Assembly (NCBI GenBank): GCA_038326165.1
Contig: JBBQJT010000036.1
Span: 1 to 37,766, forward strand
Direction: 5' to 3'
Origin: JAEUUM01 sp038326165
Lineage (GTDB): Bacteria > Bacteroidota > Bacteroidia > Chitinophagales > Saprospiraceae
Length of the DNA: 37,766 nt
Under the pieces are notes generated by a model, which saw only the letters and a list, made by a program, of their open reading frames with translations, made no database searches and had not been told where the DNA came from. Shown here piece after piece: positions 1 through 8,396 of this stretch (position 1 is its first letter; every line of letters begins with the position of its first letter). Both the position numbers and the translations under genes were made by a program.

Positions 1-430
1 TTTTTTTCATTTTTATATCAAATGGTTGTCCCTATGGGACTTTTTAGTTTTTAACTCCACTCTAAATGCTTTTTGTAAATCTGATTTTTTTCGTTTCTCT
101 ATTAAATGGTTGTCCCTATGGGACTTTTCAGTTTTTAACTCCCCTCTAAATGCTTTTTGTAAATCGGATTTTTTTCGTTTCTCTATTAAATGGTTGTCCT
201 TATGGGACTTTTTAGTTTTTAACTCCCCTCTAAATGCTTTTTGTAAATCGGATTTTTTTTCATTTTTATATCAAATGGTTGTCCCTATGGGACTTTTTAG
301 TTTTTAACTCCCCTCTAAATGCTTTTTGTAAAACGGATTTTTTTCATTTTTATATCAAATGGTTGTCCCTGTGGGACTTTTTAGTTTTTAACTTCCCTCT
401 AAATGCTTTTTGTAAAATGGATTTTTTGAG
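1..430. repeat. Tandem 84-bp array of hsdS 3' ends
   Basis: Five copies of an 84-85 bp unit begin at about 21, 105, 189, 274 and 358 (spacings 84, 84, 85, 84), and the array runs off the left edge of the window. Read on the minus strand, each unit encodes an HsdS-type C-terminus, with the core LQKAFRGEL followed by KTKKSHRDNHLI. 84 bp is exactly 28 codons. Units with CTATTAAATGG read through in frame into the next unit (NHLIEKRKK), whereas units with TATATCAAATGG have a TAA after NHLI, and one unit has an extra T that shifts the frame. Each unit also holds the palindrome GTCCC-N3-GGGAC. The repeat identity is seen directly; the hsdS origin follows from the well-known LQKAFxGEL ending of type I specificity subunits. 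Confidence 0.85.
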
Positions 431-735
431 TTCCTCCAAATCATTTATTTTTTGTTGGTAAATGCTTTCTAATTTTAATTTTTCGGCATATTGTTTGGCT
501 TGAGCCACACCTTCGCCTACTCCTAAATCATCGGTTTTGGCTTCTACTCCTGCCAGTTTTATTCCTTTATAAACTAACACATAACCAGCAATAGTTTTTT
601 TGCCCCTTGTGCCACCTGTTTGTATCTTACCCGCAGTAATATTGTATTCACGAAGGACCTTAGAACCTTTTACAACGCCCCAACCACAGGCTTTTTTGGG
701 CCTATCAGTTCCGTTATTGTTTCTGATTCGTTCAT
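350..735 (-). pseudogene. HsdR N-terminus fused to HsdS C-terminus, frameshifted
   Basis: From the ATG at 735 the frame reads MNESETITELIGPKK and then shifts by one base at an A6 run. The continuing frame gives ACGWGVVKGSKVLREYN, then GVEAKTDDLGVGEG and AQAKQYAEKLK, which is the start of a type I restriction HsdR subunit (the nuclease-domain region with the GVEAK motif). Right after YAEKLKL the protein becomes ESIYQQKINDLEELKKS and LQKAFRGKL, the coiled-coil end of an HsdS specificity subunit. The rest of both genes is gone, so this is a deletion chimera and cannot give either subunit. It lies downstream of the hsdM remnant on the same strand and runs into the hsdS 3' end array. The A-run frameshift alone could be a sequencing error; the fusion could not. 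Confidence 0.8.
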
Positions 736-743
736 ATTATTAA

Positions 744-756
744 GTCCCAGCGGGAC
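744..756. repeat. GTCCC-N3-GGGAC palindrome
   Basis: A 13-bp interrupted palindrome with the same arms and 3-nt spacing as the palindrome in each unit of the hsdS array (28-40 and following units). It sits just upstream of the hsdR start. This suggests a small dispersed palindrome, one copy of which was captured into the 3' end of hsdS. No function is visible. Confidence 0.5.
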
Positions 757-875
757 AATCTTTTGGTAATACTATCATAAATATACACTACTAACAGACT
801 AAAGTATGAAAGAAAGGCGGTAGAGCCACCCTCCCATCATTGTTTTATTTTTGGTTTGCAAAACTAAAACTAACA

Positions 876-1207
876 ATGATGAATCAAAGTAACGAAAAAC
901 ATTTTGTAGGTCAGCCGATTTTCAAACAAATCCTAGAACTTTTACCCAAAAACAAGTTTGATGCACATGCCTTGAAGCATTAAACCGAACGTTATTGCAA
1001 GGCATTTCCATTATGGATTCAGCTTTTAACTCTGCTTTCTGGCATTCTAAGCCGACGTGACTCTATGGGTGAGATATGTGATGAAATGATGGGCTTCAAG
1101 CTAAACTCAACCATTTGGGTTTGTACTCCTCACCCAATAAAAGCACCGCAGCAGACGAATTGAGTGAGCGAGATATTGAGTTTTTCAAAGGGTTGTGCAA
1201 CAGTTAC
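876..1207 (+). mobile_element. IS4-family transposase remnant (DUF4372-like N-terminus)
   Basis: Starting at the double ATG at 876/879, the frame reads MNQSNEKHFVGQPIFKQ and LELLPKNKFDAHALKH, then hits a TAA. It continues in the same frame with TERYCKAFPLWIQLLT and SRRDSMGEICDEMMGF, shifts frame near 1105, and goes on as LNHLGLYSSPNKSTAAD and LSERDIEFFKGL before similarity fades at about 1207. The GQPIFKQ start and this order of motifs are typical of the N-terminal domain of Bacteroidota IS4-type transposases. The catalytic DDE core is absent, no terminal inverted repeats were found, and the gene carries a nonsense codon plus a frameshift. It lies between the hsdM and hsdR pieces on the opposite strand, so it may have broken the RM locus. 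The stretch 1208-1389 holds nothing I recognise. Confidence 0.7.
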
Positions 1208-1389
1208 TGCTGTTATGCCTTCGTTGTTCTTTTTCTATTCTGGTTTGTCAGTTGCTTATTGCTGCAGTGGTGTAGAGGATAAGTGGCTCTTTTGGATTTG
1301 TTTTTGCTAGAGTATAATGTTGCAATAAATACAGATGCACCTTTAAAAGCGATGGCACATTGTCGAGTTAAATGTCTTCTAAAAAAGGG

Positions 1390-1928
1390 TCGTAAAATGT
1401 TTTTTTTGTAAAATTTCATACTCTTTGGCAGAAAGTTCCCCGCGCTGCCCTGAGCTCTTCTTAGAGTGCTGGCTAATAGTCAAATACTTCGCACAAGACA
1501 CCTACACTGCCCACAGCACCATCATAAATGATTGTTCCTATTTCGGGGGCTACCACTTTTACAATGGTTTTAATTAAAGGTGGTGGCGTATAGTGTTCTC
1601 CACCCTTACGCCCTGCATTGCCCATATTTTTAATCTCGTCCTCTAACAAGTAGCTCATTTCTTGCTTTTCAGCGTGGGTTCTAAAACGCAGTTCGTCAAT
1701 GCGGTTTTTAACTACACGCAAATTGTAATCGCTTTGTATTCGGTTTTTCAATTCCCTGAAAATCTCGCCAATTTTATATTCGGTCGTGTCGGCACTTTCG
1801 GCATCGGCTTTAAATTTTTTGAGGTAGGGGAAGAGTTTAATATTTACATAGTCAGTAAGGTTGTCACCAGTCAACGCTTTGTGATGGTCAAGTTCGACAA
1901 GCTCACTATCCACTTTTTTCTTTTTGGG
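1390..1928 (-). pseudogene. Type I DNA methyltransferase HsdM fragment
   Basis: The minus-strand frame starts abruptly in mid-protein at about 1928 with APKKKKVDSELVELDHH and runs through LTGDNLTDYVNIKLFP, NRIDELRFRTHAEKQEM, GGEHYTPPPLIKTIV and YDGAVGSVGVLCEVFDY to a stop at 1473. HsdM similarity resumes in another frame past that stop with RGELSAKEYEILQKKTFY, ending near 1392. GGEHYTPPPLI and YDGAVGSVG correspond to the methyltransferase region (GGEFYTPR and the S-adenosylmethionine motif I, usually YDPACGSGG); the second glycine-rich position is altered. The N-terminal helical domain, the NPPF catalytic motif and the C-terminus are missing. A GTG at 1911-1913 could start translation, but the product would not be a working methylase. 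Confidence 0.8.
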
Positions 1929-2240
1929 TGCTGCCTATATGCCGGAAGATCTACATCCATGTGCTTGGATACAACCTCCTTACGACTCGCCTTCTTACCA
2001 ATTTGGTCAATTTGTATTATCAACTTTCACGTTATCAGCGCTTGACGGCACGTCTACGACAGTTTACACACATTTACCATACCACTCGAGCCGGCCCATG
2101 GTTGCCCTTGTTGCTAGGTCTCCCGCGCTTGTTTCCGAAAGCTTCACACCCCCGGATTGCTTTAGGTGCATGTTTCCTCAGGCTACTCTTGATGGAACAG
2201 GAGACTATATCACTCATATTACAGAGGTTTAATAGTTATT
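1929..2240 (-). other. GC-richer non-coding fragment, possible group II intron remnant
   Basis: The segment abuts the hsdM fragment at a sharp junction and is visibly GC-richer (about half G+C) than its surroundings. Two long overlapping plus-strand frames exist, but their products are rich in Leu/Arg/Pro, lack any motif and have no plausible start context. This is the usual look of a conserved structured RNA read in all frames. On the minus strand, stretches such as GGGAGACCTAGCAACAAGGG and GTCGTAAGGAGGTTGTATCC remind me of domain I of bacterial group II introns, but I cannot confirm it; no domain V hairpin or reverse transcriptase is present. Bases 2241-2489, up to the leuS stop, show nothing recognisable. 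Confidence 0.3.
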
Positions 2241-2489
2241 CAATCGACATCGTATTGCACATAACCTGACCGCTGGCAATTTTCTGCCCACATACATACA
2301 TAAACATCGCATATACAATCAAGTAAATTCTGATTTCCAATTCGTCAATTGGGCTCTTGATTACAATTGATACAAACCATAAATGGGCCAAAAAAACTCT
2401 AAGTATTGAGCAGCAAATGTAAAAGAAAAAAAATTGGGACGAACTTCCAATTCTTACACTTTTAAATAAATCAACAGTCCAGATTTAGA

Positions 2490-5273
2490 TCAAACTACAA
2501 TATTCACCATCTTGCCTGGAACCAATATCACTTTCTTTACGGTCTGGCCCTCCAACCATTTGATCAATTCTGGAAGTTCCATAGCCATTGATTCGATGGT
2601 TTTGTTATCAAGGGTTTTGTCAACAATTATGCTTGCCCGGCGCTTACCGTTGATACAAACTGGATACTCAAGTTCGTTGACTTCCAGATACTTATTATCT
2701 GCTGTTGGATATTTTTGAATCACTACACTTTCCTTGCCTCCTAATTGACTCCAGCATTCCTCCGCTGTGTAAGGTGCAAAAGGTGCAATTAAAACTACCA
2801 AGTCTTTCAATATTTCACTGCTGGTGGTATTCAATCTTCGCAATTCATTCACGCATTTCATGAAATTACTTACGCAAGTATTCAACGAGAATCTGTCTAT
2901 ATCATCACGCACTGCCTTGATACAAGTATGCAAAGCTCTTAGTTCTTCGGCAGTAGCAGCTTTGTCCTCTATTCTCCAGATCAAAGAGTTGGGTTCGTAA
3001 AACAAACTCCAAAACTTCTTTAAAAAATTACTAACTCCGGTAATACCATTTGTATCCCACGGTTTTGATTGTTCAATAGGTCCGAGAAACATTTCAAACA
3101 TTCTAAAACAATCAGCACCGTATTGATCAATCATCACGTCGGGATTGACAACATTCAACTTTGATTTAGACATTTTCTCAACCTCCCAAGAGCAATTGTA
3201 AATGCCATCTTCAAGGATGAATTTGACATCATCGGTAAGATCAATTCTTGATTTCTTGAATTTTTCAATATCCAAAATATCATTCGAGACGCAATCGACA
3301 TTGACATGAAGTTTTGTGGTATCATATTGGTCTTTTAAACCACTTGATACAAAGGTCGGGACGTCAGAATTTTTTAAGCGATACACAAAGCTGGATCTTC
3401 CTTGTATCATGCCCTGATTGATGAGTTTTTTGGCAAATTCCTTTTCTATAACCAAACCGATATCGTACAAGAAATGATTCCAAAATCTGCTGTAAAGTAG
3501 GTGCCCCGTGGCATGTTCAGATCCACCTACATAAAGATCTACATCCTTCCAATATTCAATTGCTTTTTTTGAAGCGAATTCATTCTGGTTATCAGAATCC
3601 ATGTATCTGTACCAATACCAGCTTGATCCAGCCCACCCCGGCATGGTAGAAAGCTCGTATGGAAATTCATTTTTGTACCGCCAATCTTTGGCTCGACCCA
3701 GTGGTGGCTCTCCTTCAGCTGTTGGCAAATAGGCATCCACTTCAGGCAATACCAGAGGCAAGTCACTTTCATCGATGAGATAAGGAACGCCATCTTTAAA
3801 ATAAACCGGAACAGGCTCACCCCAGTACCTTTGACGAGAAAAAACAGCATCCCTCAATCGAAATTGTGTTTTTCCTTTTCCTTTTGCATTTATTTCAAGC
3901 CATCGAATCAATGTTGAAACAGCTTCCTCATATTTCATGCCCTTTGTCAAACCAGGCTGAATATAACTTCCTTCCTTTGTAGGATCTGCCTGTTGGTCCA
4001 AATCAGTTTGTGCATCCGAAATGGGAATGATTGGCAAAACGAAATGTGTTGCAAAATTCCAATCTCGTTGATCGCCTGAGGGAACTCCCATGACGGCCCC
4101 TGTGCCATAACCGGATAAAACATAATCTGCCACATAAATAGGCACCTTAGCTCCACTAAAGGGATGTAACGCATAGGCACCAGAAAAAACTCCAGTAACT
4201 TTTTTTGTTTCGGTCATACGATCAACTTCTGATCGACTGCTTGCCCATTTTACATAGGCAGTCACTTCTTCCGTTTGGGCTTGTGTGACAATCTTGCCAA
4301 TTTTAGCATATTCTGGAGCTACAGCTAAAAAAGAAACACCATAAATGGTATCAATCCGGGTGGTAAAAACCTCCAAATCAATATCAGGATGGTCCGCAAT
4401 ATCAAATTTGATTTGTGCTCCCACGGATTTACCGATCCAGTTGGTTTGCTGATCTTTGATGGGTTGCGGCCAATCTATTTCGGACAATCCTGTCAACAAG
4501 CGGTCAGCATAAGCAGTTATTCTCATACTCCATTGTTGCATAAGTTTTTTTTCAACTGGGTGCCCTCCCCGTTCCGAAACACCATCTTTTACTTCATCAT
4601 TCGATAAAACTGTACCCAAAGTTGGACACCAGTTCACAAAAGTGCTATCAATGAAAGTAAGTCTGTAATTCAACAGAATAATTTGCTGACTTCTCTCATC
4701 CATTTCCTTCCATTCTTTAGCAGTGAATGAAGGTGTAGTATCGTTACAATTTGCTTTTACGTGTTTGTTACCATACTTTTCAAACTTATCGATCAAATTC
4801 TGAACAGGCATTGCTTTTTCAGCTTCTGTATCATAATAATGATTGAAAAGCTGCATAAAAATCCATTGAGTCCATCGATAATAGGCAGGATCAGAAGTCT
4901 TGACCATACGGGACCAATCATAATTCAACCCCAATCTTTTCAACTGTTTGATATAAGTATTGATGTTATTTTGGGTCGTTATTGCGGGATGCTGCCCAGT
5001 TTCAATAGCATATTGCTCCGCTGGCAAACCAAAACTATCAAAACCAACTGGATGCAATACATTATATCCATCCATTCTTTTGAAGCGTGAAACAATATCA
5101 GTAGCAATATATCCCAGTGGATGTCCAACGTGCAACCCAGCTCCTGAAGGATAGGGAAACATATCTAAAACATAGAATTTAGGCTTTTCATTCAGTTCTT
5201 CAACTTTGTATATATTGTCCGCTTCCCATCTGGCCTGCCATTTAGCTTCAATTTCCCTAGGATTGTATTCCAT
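2490..5273 (-). CDS. leuS: Leucyl-tRNA synthetase
   Basis: This class Ia synthetase charges tRNA-Leu with leucine in the cytoplasm; the product is 927 aa. The HIGH-type motif is HVGH at residues 48-51 inside PYPSGAGLHVGHPLGY, and KMSKS is at about 700-704, followed by KLNVVNPD. The CP1 editing domain shows the threonine-region TTRIDTIYGVSFLAVAPE and GTGAVMGVPSGDQRDW, so post-transfer editing should be intact. A lineage-type insertion of about 70 residues lies just before KMSKS. The C-terminal anticodon-binding domain contains LVVLIAPFAPYTAEECW. The ATG at 5273 (MEYNPREIEAKWQ) is chosen over an in-frame ATG 69 bases upstream, because family members start here and the promoter -7 box at 5301-5308 would lie inside the longer version. 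It is divergent from the small membrane protein at 5386. Confidence 0.97.
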   Translation of the reverse strand: MEYNPREIEAKWQARWEADNIYKVEELNEKPKFYVLDMFPYPSGAGLHVGHPLGYIATDIVSRFKRMDGYNVLHPVGFDSFGLPAEQYAIETGQHPAITTQNNINTYIKQLKRLGLNYDWSRMVKTSDPAYYRWTQWIFMQLFNHYYDTEAEKAMPVQNLIDKFEKYGNKHVKANCNDTTPSFTAKEWKEMDERSQQIILLNYRLTFIDSTFVNWCPTLGTVLSNDEVKDGVSERGGHPVEKKLMQQWSMRITAYADRLLTGLSEIDWPQPIKDQQTNWIGKSVGAQIKFDIADHPDIDLEVFTTRIDTIYGVSFLAVAPEYAKIGKIVTQAQTEEVTAYVKWASSRSEVDRMTETKKVTGVFSGAYALHPFSGAKVPIYVADYVLSGYGTGAVMGVPSGDQRDWNFATHFVLPIIPISDAQTDLDQQADPTKEGSYIQPGLTKGMKYEEAVSTLIRWLEINAKGKGKTQFRLRDAVFSRQRYWGEPVPVYFKDGVPYLIDESDLPLVLPEVDAYLPTAEGEPPLGRAKDWRYKNEFPYELSTMPGWAGSSWYWYRYMDSDNQNEFASKKAIEYWKDVDLYVGGSEHATGHLLYSRFWNHFLYDIGLVIEKEFAKKLINQGMIQGRSSFVYRLKNSDVPTFVSSGLKDQYDTTKLHVNVDCVSNDILDIEKFKKSRIDLTDDVKFILEDGIYNCSWEVEKMSKSKLNVVNPDVMIDQYGADCFRMFEMFLGPIEQSKPWDTNGITGVSNFLKKFWSLFYEPNSLIWRIEDKAATAEELRALHTCIKAVRDDIDRFSLNTCVSNFMKCVNELRRLNTTSSEILKDLVVLIAPFAPYTAEECWSQLGGKESVVIQKYPTADNKYLEVNELEYPVCINGKRRASIIVDKTLDNKTIESMAMELPELIKWLEGQTVKKVILVPGKMVNIVV

Positions 5274-5300
5274 GCTTAAAATAATTGTTCGAATTGGCTG

Positions 5301-5331
5301 CAAAGATATGTCTAATAAATATGTCATGAAA
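5301..5331 (-). promoter_or_regulatory. Predicted leuS promoter (TTTC-N19-TATCTTTG)
   Basis: On the minus strand the -7 box TATCTTTG (5301-5308) fits the Bacteroidota consensus TAnnTTTG exactly. A TTTC (5328-5331) sits 19 bases upstream, where TTTG or TTG is expected. Transcription would start near 5294-5297, giving a leader of about 20 nt before the leuS ATG at 5273. Confidence 0.5.
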
Positions 5332-5385
5332 TTTGTAGTCAATTTCTTGAAATTTTTCTAACTTCACACTACAAAATTATACAAA

Positions 5386-5808
5386 ATGATACGTTTTTTA
5401 ATAAAATGGGGGCTCATATTGCTCGTTTGCGTTTTGGTTTACAATCGATTTTTCGGAAATACAGAAGAAAAAGAGAACTCTAAAAGGATTTTTACCGAAG
5501 TGGGCGTTTTGGCTGGTTCAGTTAGGAACTTAGTCAAAACAGAAAAAGTAAAATTTGATGCTGGAAAATACGATCAGGCAATCGAAAAAGTAGGTAGTGC
5601 AATCAATACCATAAAAGGCACTGCAAAAGCTACCGCTGAACAGATCAAACAACTGGAAGAAAAGAGAAATAAAATTCAAGAAGGGCTTGATGAGCTGAGT
5701 GAAAAAGAAAATGTGTCAAACAATGATCCTAAAGCCAAAAAACTCAACGCCGATTTATTGAAGTTAACCGATGAGATTGAGCAATTGAGCGCAAAGGATG
5801 TGGAGTAG
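5386..5808 (+). CDS. Small membrane-anchored coiled-coil protein
   Basis: 140 aa. Residues 4-21 (FLIKWGLILLVCVLVYNR) form one N-terminal transmembrane segment or signal anchor. The rest is charged and helical with heptad-like patterning, notably ATAEQIKQLEEKRNKIQ and ADLLKLTDEIEQLSA, so a coiled-coil domain outside the inner membrane is likely. I recognise no family. It starts 112 bp from leuS in the opposite direction. Its last 65 bases overlap the 3' end of the convergent gene at 5744-6385, so its C-terminus and that gene's share DNA on opposite strands. Confidence 0.75.
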   Translation: MIRFLIKWGLILLVCVLVYNRFFGNTEEKENSKRIFTEVGVLAGSVRNLVKTEKVKFDAGKYDQAIEKVGSAINTIKGTAKATAEQIKQLEEKRNKIQEGLDELSEKENVSNNDPKAKKLNADLLKLTDEIEQLSAKDVE

Positions 5809-6385
5809 CAAGTTCTGCTCTTTGACAAGGCTGAAATGCTGAAAACCCGTCAATCAATATATTTCCTTTGTAAGACTTTTGAACTCCAGGAGCTGTAACT
5901 GGTTCTATGAGAATGCAATGAATGTCAGATTTTGGATAAAACTGAAAATCATATCTCACCCATTCGGTGTTCTTAATTGCTTTCGTTTCAATGAGCAGCT
6001 GATCCTTTCGGCATAAAGCTTGGCTTCCCCATATCTTCAACCTAACTGGCAATAAATGTCCTTGATAATTGGTTGACCTTGCTAAATAAGCAGAAAAATA
6101 ATAGCATTCGTTGGCTTTTAAGGGCTTATCCAGTCGTTGAGCAATACTTTCTTTTGAGCCATTTTCGCGCAGAATCAAACCTACATAAGTGCCACCGTCA
6201 GCTGGGGGATTTTGTACGCCCCACGGACCAGGTAAAATATCGGGTGTACTGCCCATATCACATGTTATCCAATGCTTTGGCAAGGTTGAAATACTTGGAA
6301 TGTCTTCAAATGAAGGATTCTTTAGATAAACCTGAGCATGACCTAAAATTGGAAAAAACAAAATACAGAAGAATAATTTTCGCAT
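5744..6385 (-). CDS. Secreted protein with galactose-binding-like (jelly-roll) domain
   Basis: 213 aa. A clear signal peptide, MRKLFFCILFFPILGHAQ, fixes the start at 6385 rather than at the in-frame ATG 48 bases upstream; a -7 box at 6395-6402 supports this. The mature part reads NPSFEDIPSISTLPKHW, DILPGPWGVQNPPADGGTY, AQRLDKPLKANECYYFS and YKGNILIDGFSAFQPC. The NPSFE...W start, the internal LRENGS..I.QRL segment and the final ILIDG..A strand are typical of carbohydrate- or galactose-binding-like beta-sandwich modules found in Bacteroidota surface proteins, often before OmpA domains. No such second domain is present here. The exact ligand cannot be inferred. The last roughly 20 residues overlap the convergent gene at 5386-5808 and look non-conserved. 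Confidence 0.75.
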   Translation of the reverse strand: MRKLFFCILFFPILGHAQVYLKNPSFEDIPSISTLPKHWITCDMGSTPDILPGPWGVQNPPADGGTYVGLILRENGSKESIAQRLDKPLKANECYYFSAYLARSTNYQGHLLPVRLKIWGSQALCRKDQLLIETKAIKNTEWVRYDFQFYPKSDIHCILIEPVTAPGVQKSYKGNILIDGFSAFQPCQRAELATPHPLRSIAQSHRLTSINRR

Positions 6386-6394
6386 ATCTGAGTT

Positions 6395-6402
6395 CAAAGA
6401 TA
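6395..6402 (-). promoter_or_regulatory. Predicted -7 box TATCTTTG, very short leader
   Basis: An exact TAnnTTTG match on the minus strand ends nine bases before the ATG at 6385, so the transcript would have almost no 5' leader. No good TTTG lies at the -33 spacing. Confidence 0.35.
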
Positions 6403-6445
6403 TGATCTTGATCCTGACTTTCTCAGAAATCACCTTGGGAAGTGA

Positions 6446-8324
6446 TTAATGATTGACTAAAAATTTTACGACAGAATTGCCACTTCTCGCTAAAAACATT
6501 CCAGCAGGCAATCCCTCAACTTGAACAATGTGCTTAATGTTTGCTGAGGACTTGTAATGGATATTTCCCATTGTATCTGTTATCTGCAAAACCTGAGGAT
6601 CGGAAGTTTCAACAATTATCCTGTCGTTTGCAGGGTTCGGGAATAATTTCATGACATTTATTGTAGCATAAATAATTGAATTTGCTTGCAAAAATTGATA
6701 GATCATCACATCGTGTTCAGCACCAAGCGGGTAATGAGTCACTGATAAATTGGGATTATTCGCCACTGCCTCAACATAACTTTTAACCCAAGTATTAGCT
6801 GATTGCACAGGAATCATCCCAGCAAAAATTCCATCACCAGCAGCTTTATCTTCATGCAGGCCATCGTCATACATTTCAGCTTTTTCAATATTCCCCACAA
6901 TCTGATTGGAGTACCAAAGATTCACATATTTAATTCCTGGAGTTCCTCCAACTACTGTTGCTCTAATAATAACCGGTTGATCAGAAGTTGGCGTATTCCA
7001 CTCTGCTCCATTAACCCAATAGCTAATTGAATTAATGGTACAAGTAGGTTGAGAAATTTCACTGTTAGAATACAAATAGATTCTTCTGTTTTTGATAAAA
7101 CTTTTTAGTGCCACAACTTATGTTTTGAATTGATTGTAGCTGTATATTTTCTTGGGATCGTCTTTAACGATTGCATCAATCTTGATTTAAAAATCATCGA
7201 TGATAGGATCTGTATCTGCGCTGATGAAATATTCATTGATTATATTACGCAAGCGAGCGAGGTACTGCTGTCTGAGTGCAGGCACAGCAAACAACTTGTT
7301 CATCAATGGATAATTGACCTTATTTTAATCGTAAAACGGGCTCCATGTTGTAACAAAAGGAGTTTCGAATGCACTATTCCCATCACATTCAATGGGGGTC
7401 ATCCTGCCAGTTTCCACTTCGTGATACAGATAATAATCCATTTTTCCTTTATAAACATAACTATCATCATGACAAAAAGCTATCTCGGTCGCCAAATGCC
7501 ATAAAGTCCTGTCCAGATCAAAGTAATTTTTCAATATTGCTTCCCGATTGACCAAGACAGTTGTGTGTAATGCGTGGCATACCTTGGCCAATTAATCCCA
7601 TGGATTGGATTCTTCAGTGCTCTTAAGTGTGTAGTTTTTCTGATAGAGTACTGTATCTAAGCCTAAAAAATTCAACCCAGCTGTACCATGGTTGACTTGC
7701 CTCTGAGTCAGCTCTCCAACTCGTTCCATTGTTGGTAAGGAACCATTGCTTGTAAAACTTTTTGTTCAACTGCTGCACATCGGCATAAAGGCCCCAATAC
7801 TGGTCATTGAGGTAGAGCAAGGAATAATTGGAACGCGCTGCGGGAATATGGTTCCTGATGAGCTGTTTGCCCATGATTTCATGTATAAAACTTGCATTTT
7901 GAAATGCCTTGTTTAAATTGAACGTTTTGTAACCTTCAATATCTTGATTGTCAATTGCATAATCCAAGGTGAGATTGAAAGATTTCTTATCTGAATTTTG
8001 AACTTGACTGTAACTTGTTTGACCTTTAAATCAAACGCCAACACTGTCATATTTCACGCCATCAATATACACTGTTGCGGGCAGATCAATTTTATCGATG
8101 TTGTAATTGGCCTTCAAAATATTCCGATAATTGACTTGATTGAAAGACATTTTTATGACTCCAATCTAATCATGTTTATAAAAGTCAGTAGGAAGAACCT
8201 TACCTATATTCAACCAATGCGCATCATCAAACAATTGCATTTCAATTGGCCATTTTTGTGCCCATGTTTTTGGTAGAGTGTACAACAAGAATGCAACCAA
8301 AAAAATGTAGTATTGGTGATTCAT
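6446..8324 (-). pseudogene. Decayed CotH-like secreted protein with T9SS sorting domain
   Basis: The original gene starts with a signal peptide, MNHQYYIFLVAFLLYTLPKT then WAQ, at 8324. It is broken by a TAG after LPTDFYKHD, a TGA inside YDSVGV-FKGQTSYSQVQ, a frame change near 7600 and two TAA codons between 7130 and 7190. Across the frames one reads CotH-kinase features: FKGQTSYSQ, DKKSFNLTLDYAI, YLNDQYWGLYADVQQLNKKF and GTSWRADSE, then DYYLYHEVETGRMTPIECDG. CotH-family proteins are atypical secreted protein kinases (spore-coat CotH and bacterial homologues). The final 220 residues hold a beta domain (MYDDGLHEDKAAGDGIFAGM) and a type A sorting domain starting FPNPANDRIIVE and ending VVKFLVNH. 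At least five lesions make a sequencing explanation unlikely. The C-terminal piece alone has no export signal. Confidence 0.75.
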
Positions 8325-8396
8325 TTGTATTGTTCTTAGAGTTTGTGAAATGCACTATTTTGCTTAGTCTACAAAAAACAAATAGTTTAAAAAACA

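Noticed and set aside
1..430. CRISPR-like array
   Set aside because: The repeats are contiguous 84-bp units without unique spacers and encode hsdS tails; no cas genes are present.
26..461. Plus-strand proteins across the repeat array
   Set aside because: They are antisense readings of the hsdS-tail repeats, with low-complexity Phe/Ser/Leu products.
1213..1419. 68-codon minus-strand ORF
   Set aside because: Its start overlaps the end of the hsdM remnant in another frame and its product shows no motif; probably chance.
1924..2269. Two overlapping plus-strand ORFs of 102 and 113 codons
   Set aside because: Both frames are open over the same GC-richer stretch and neither has a recognisable motif or start context; a structured RNA fragment explains this better.
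5274..5342. Longer leuS start at 5342
   Set aside because: The extra 23 residues do not look like the family, and the predicted promoter lies inside this stretch.
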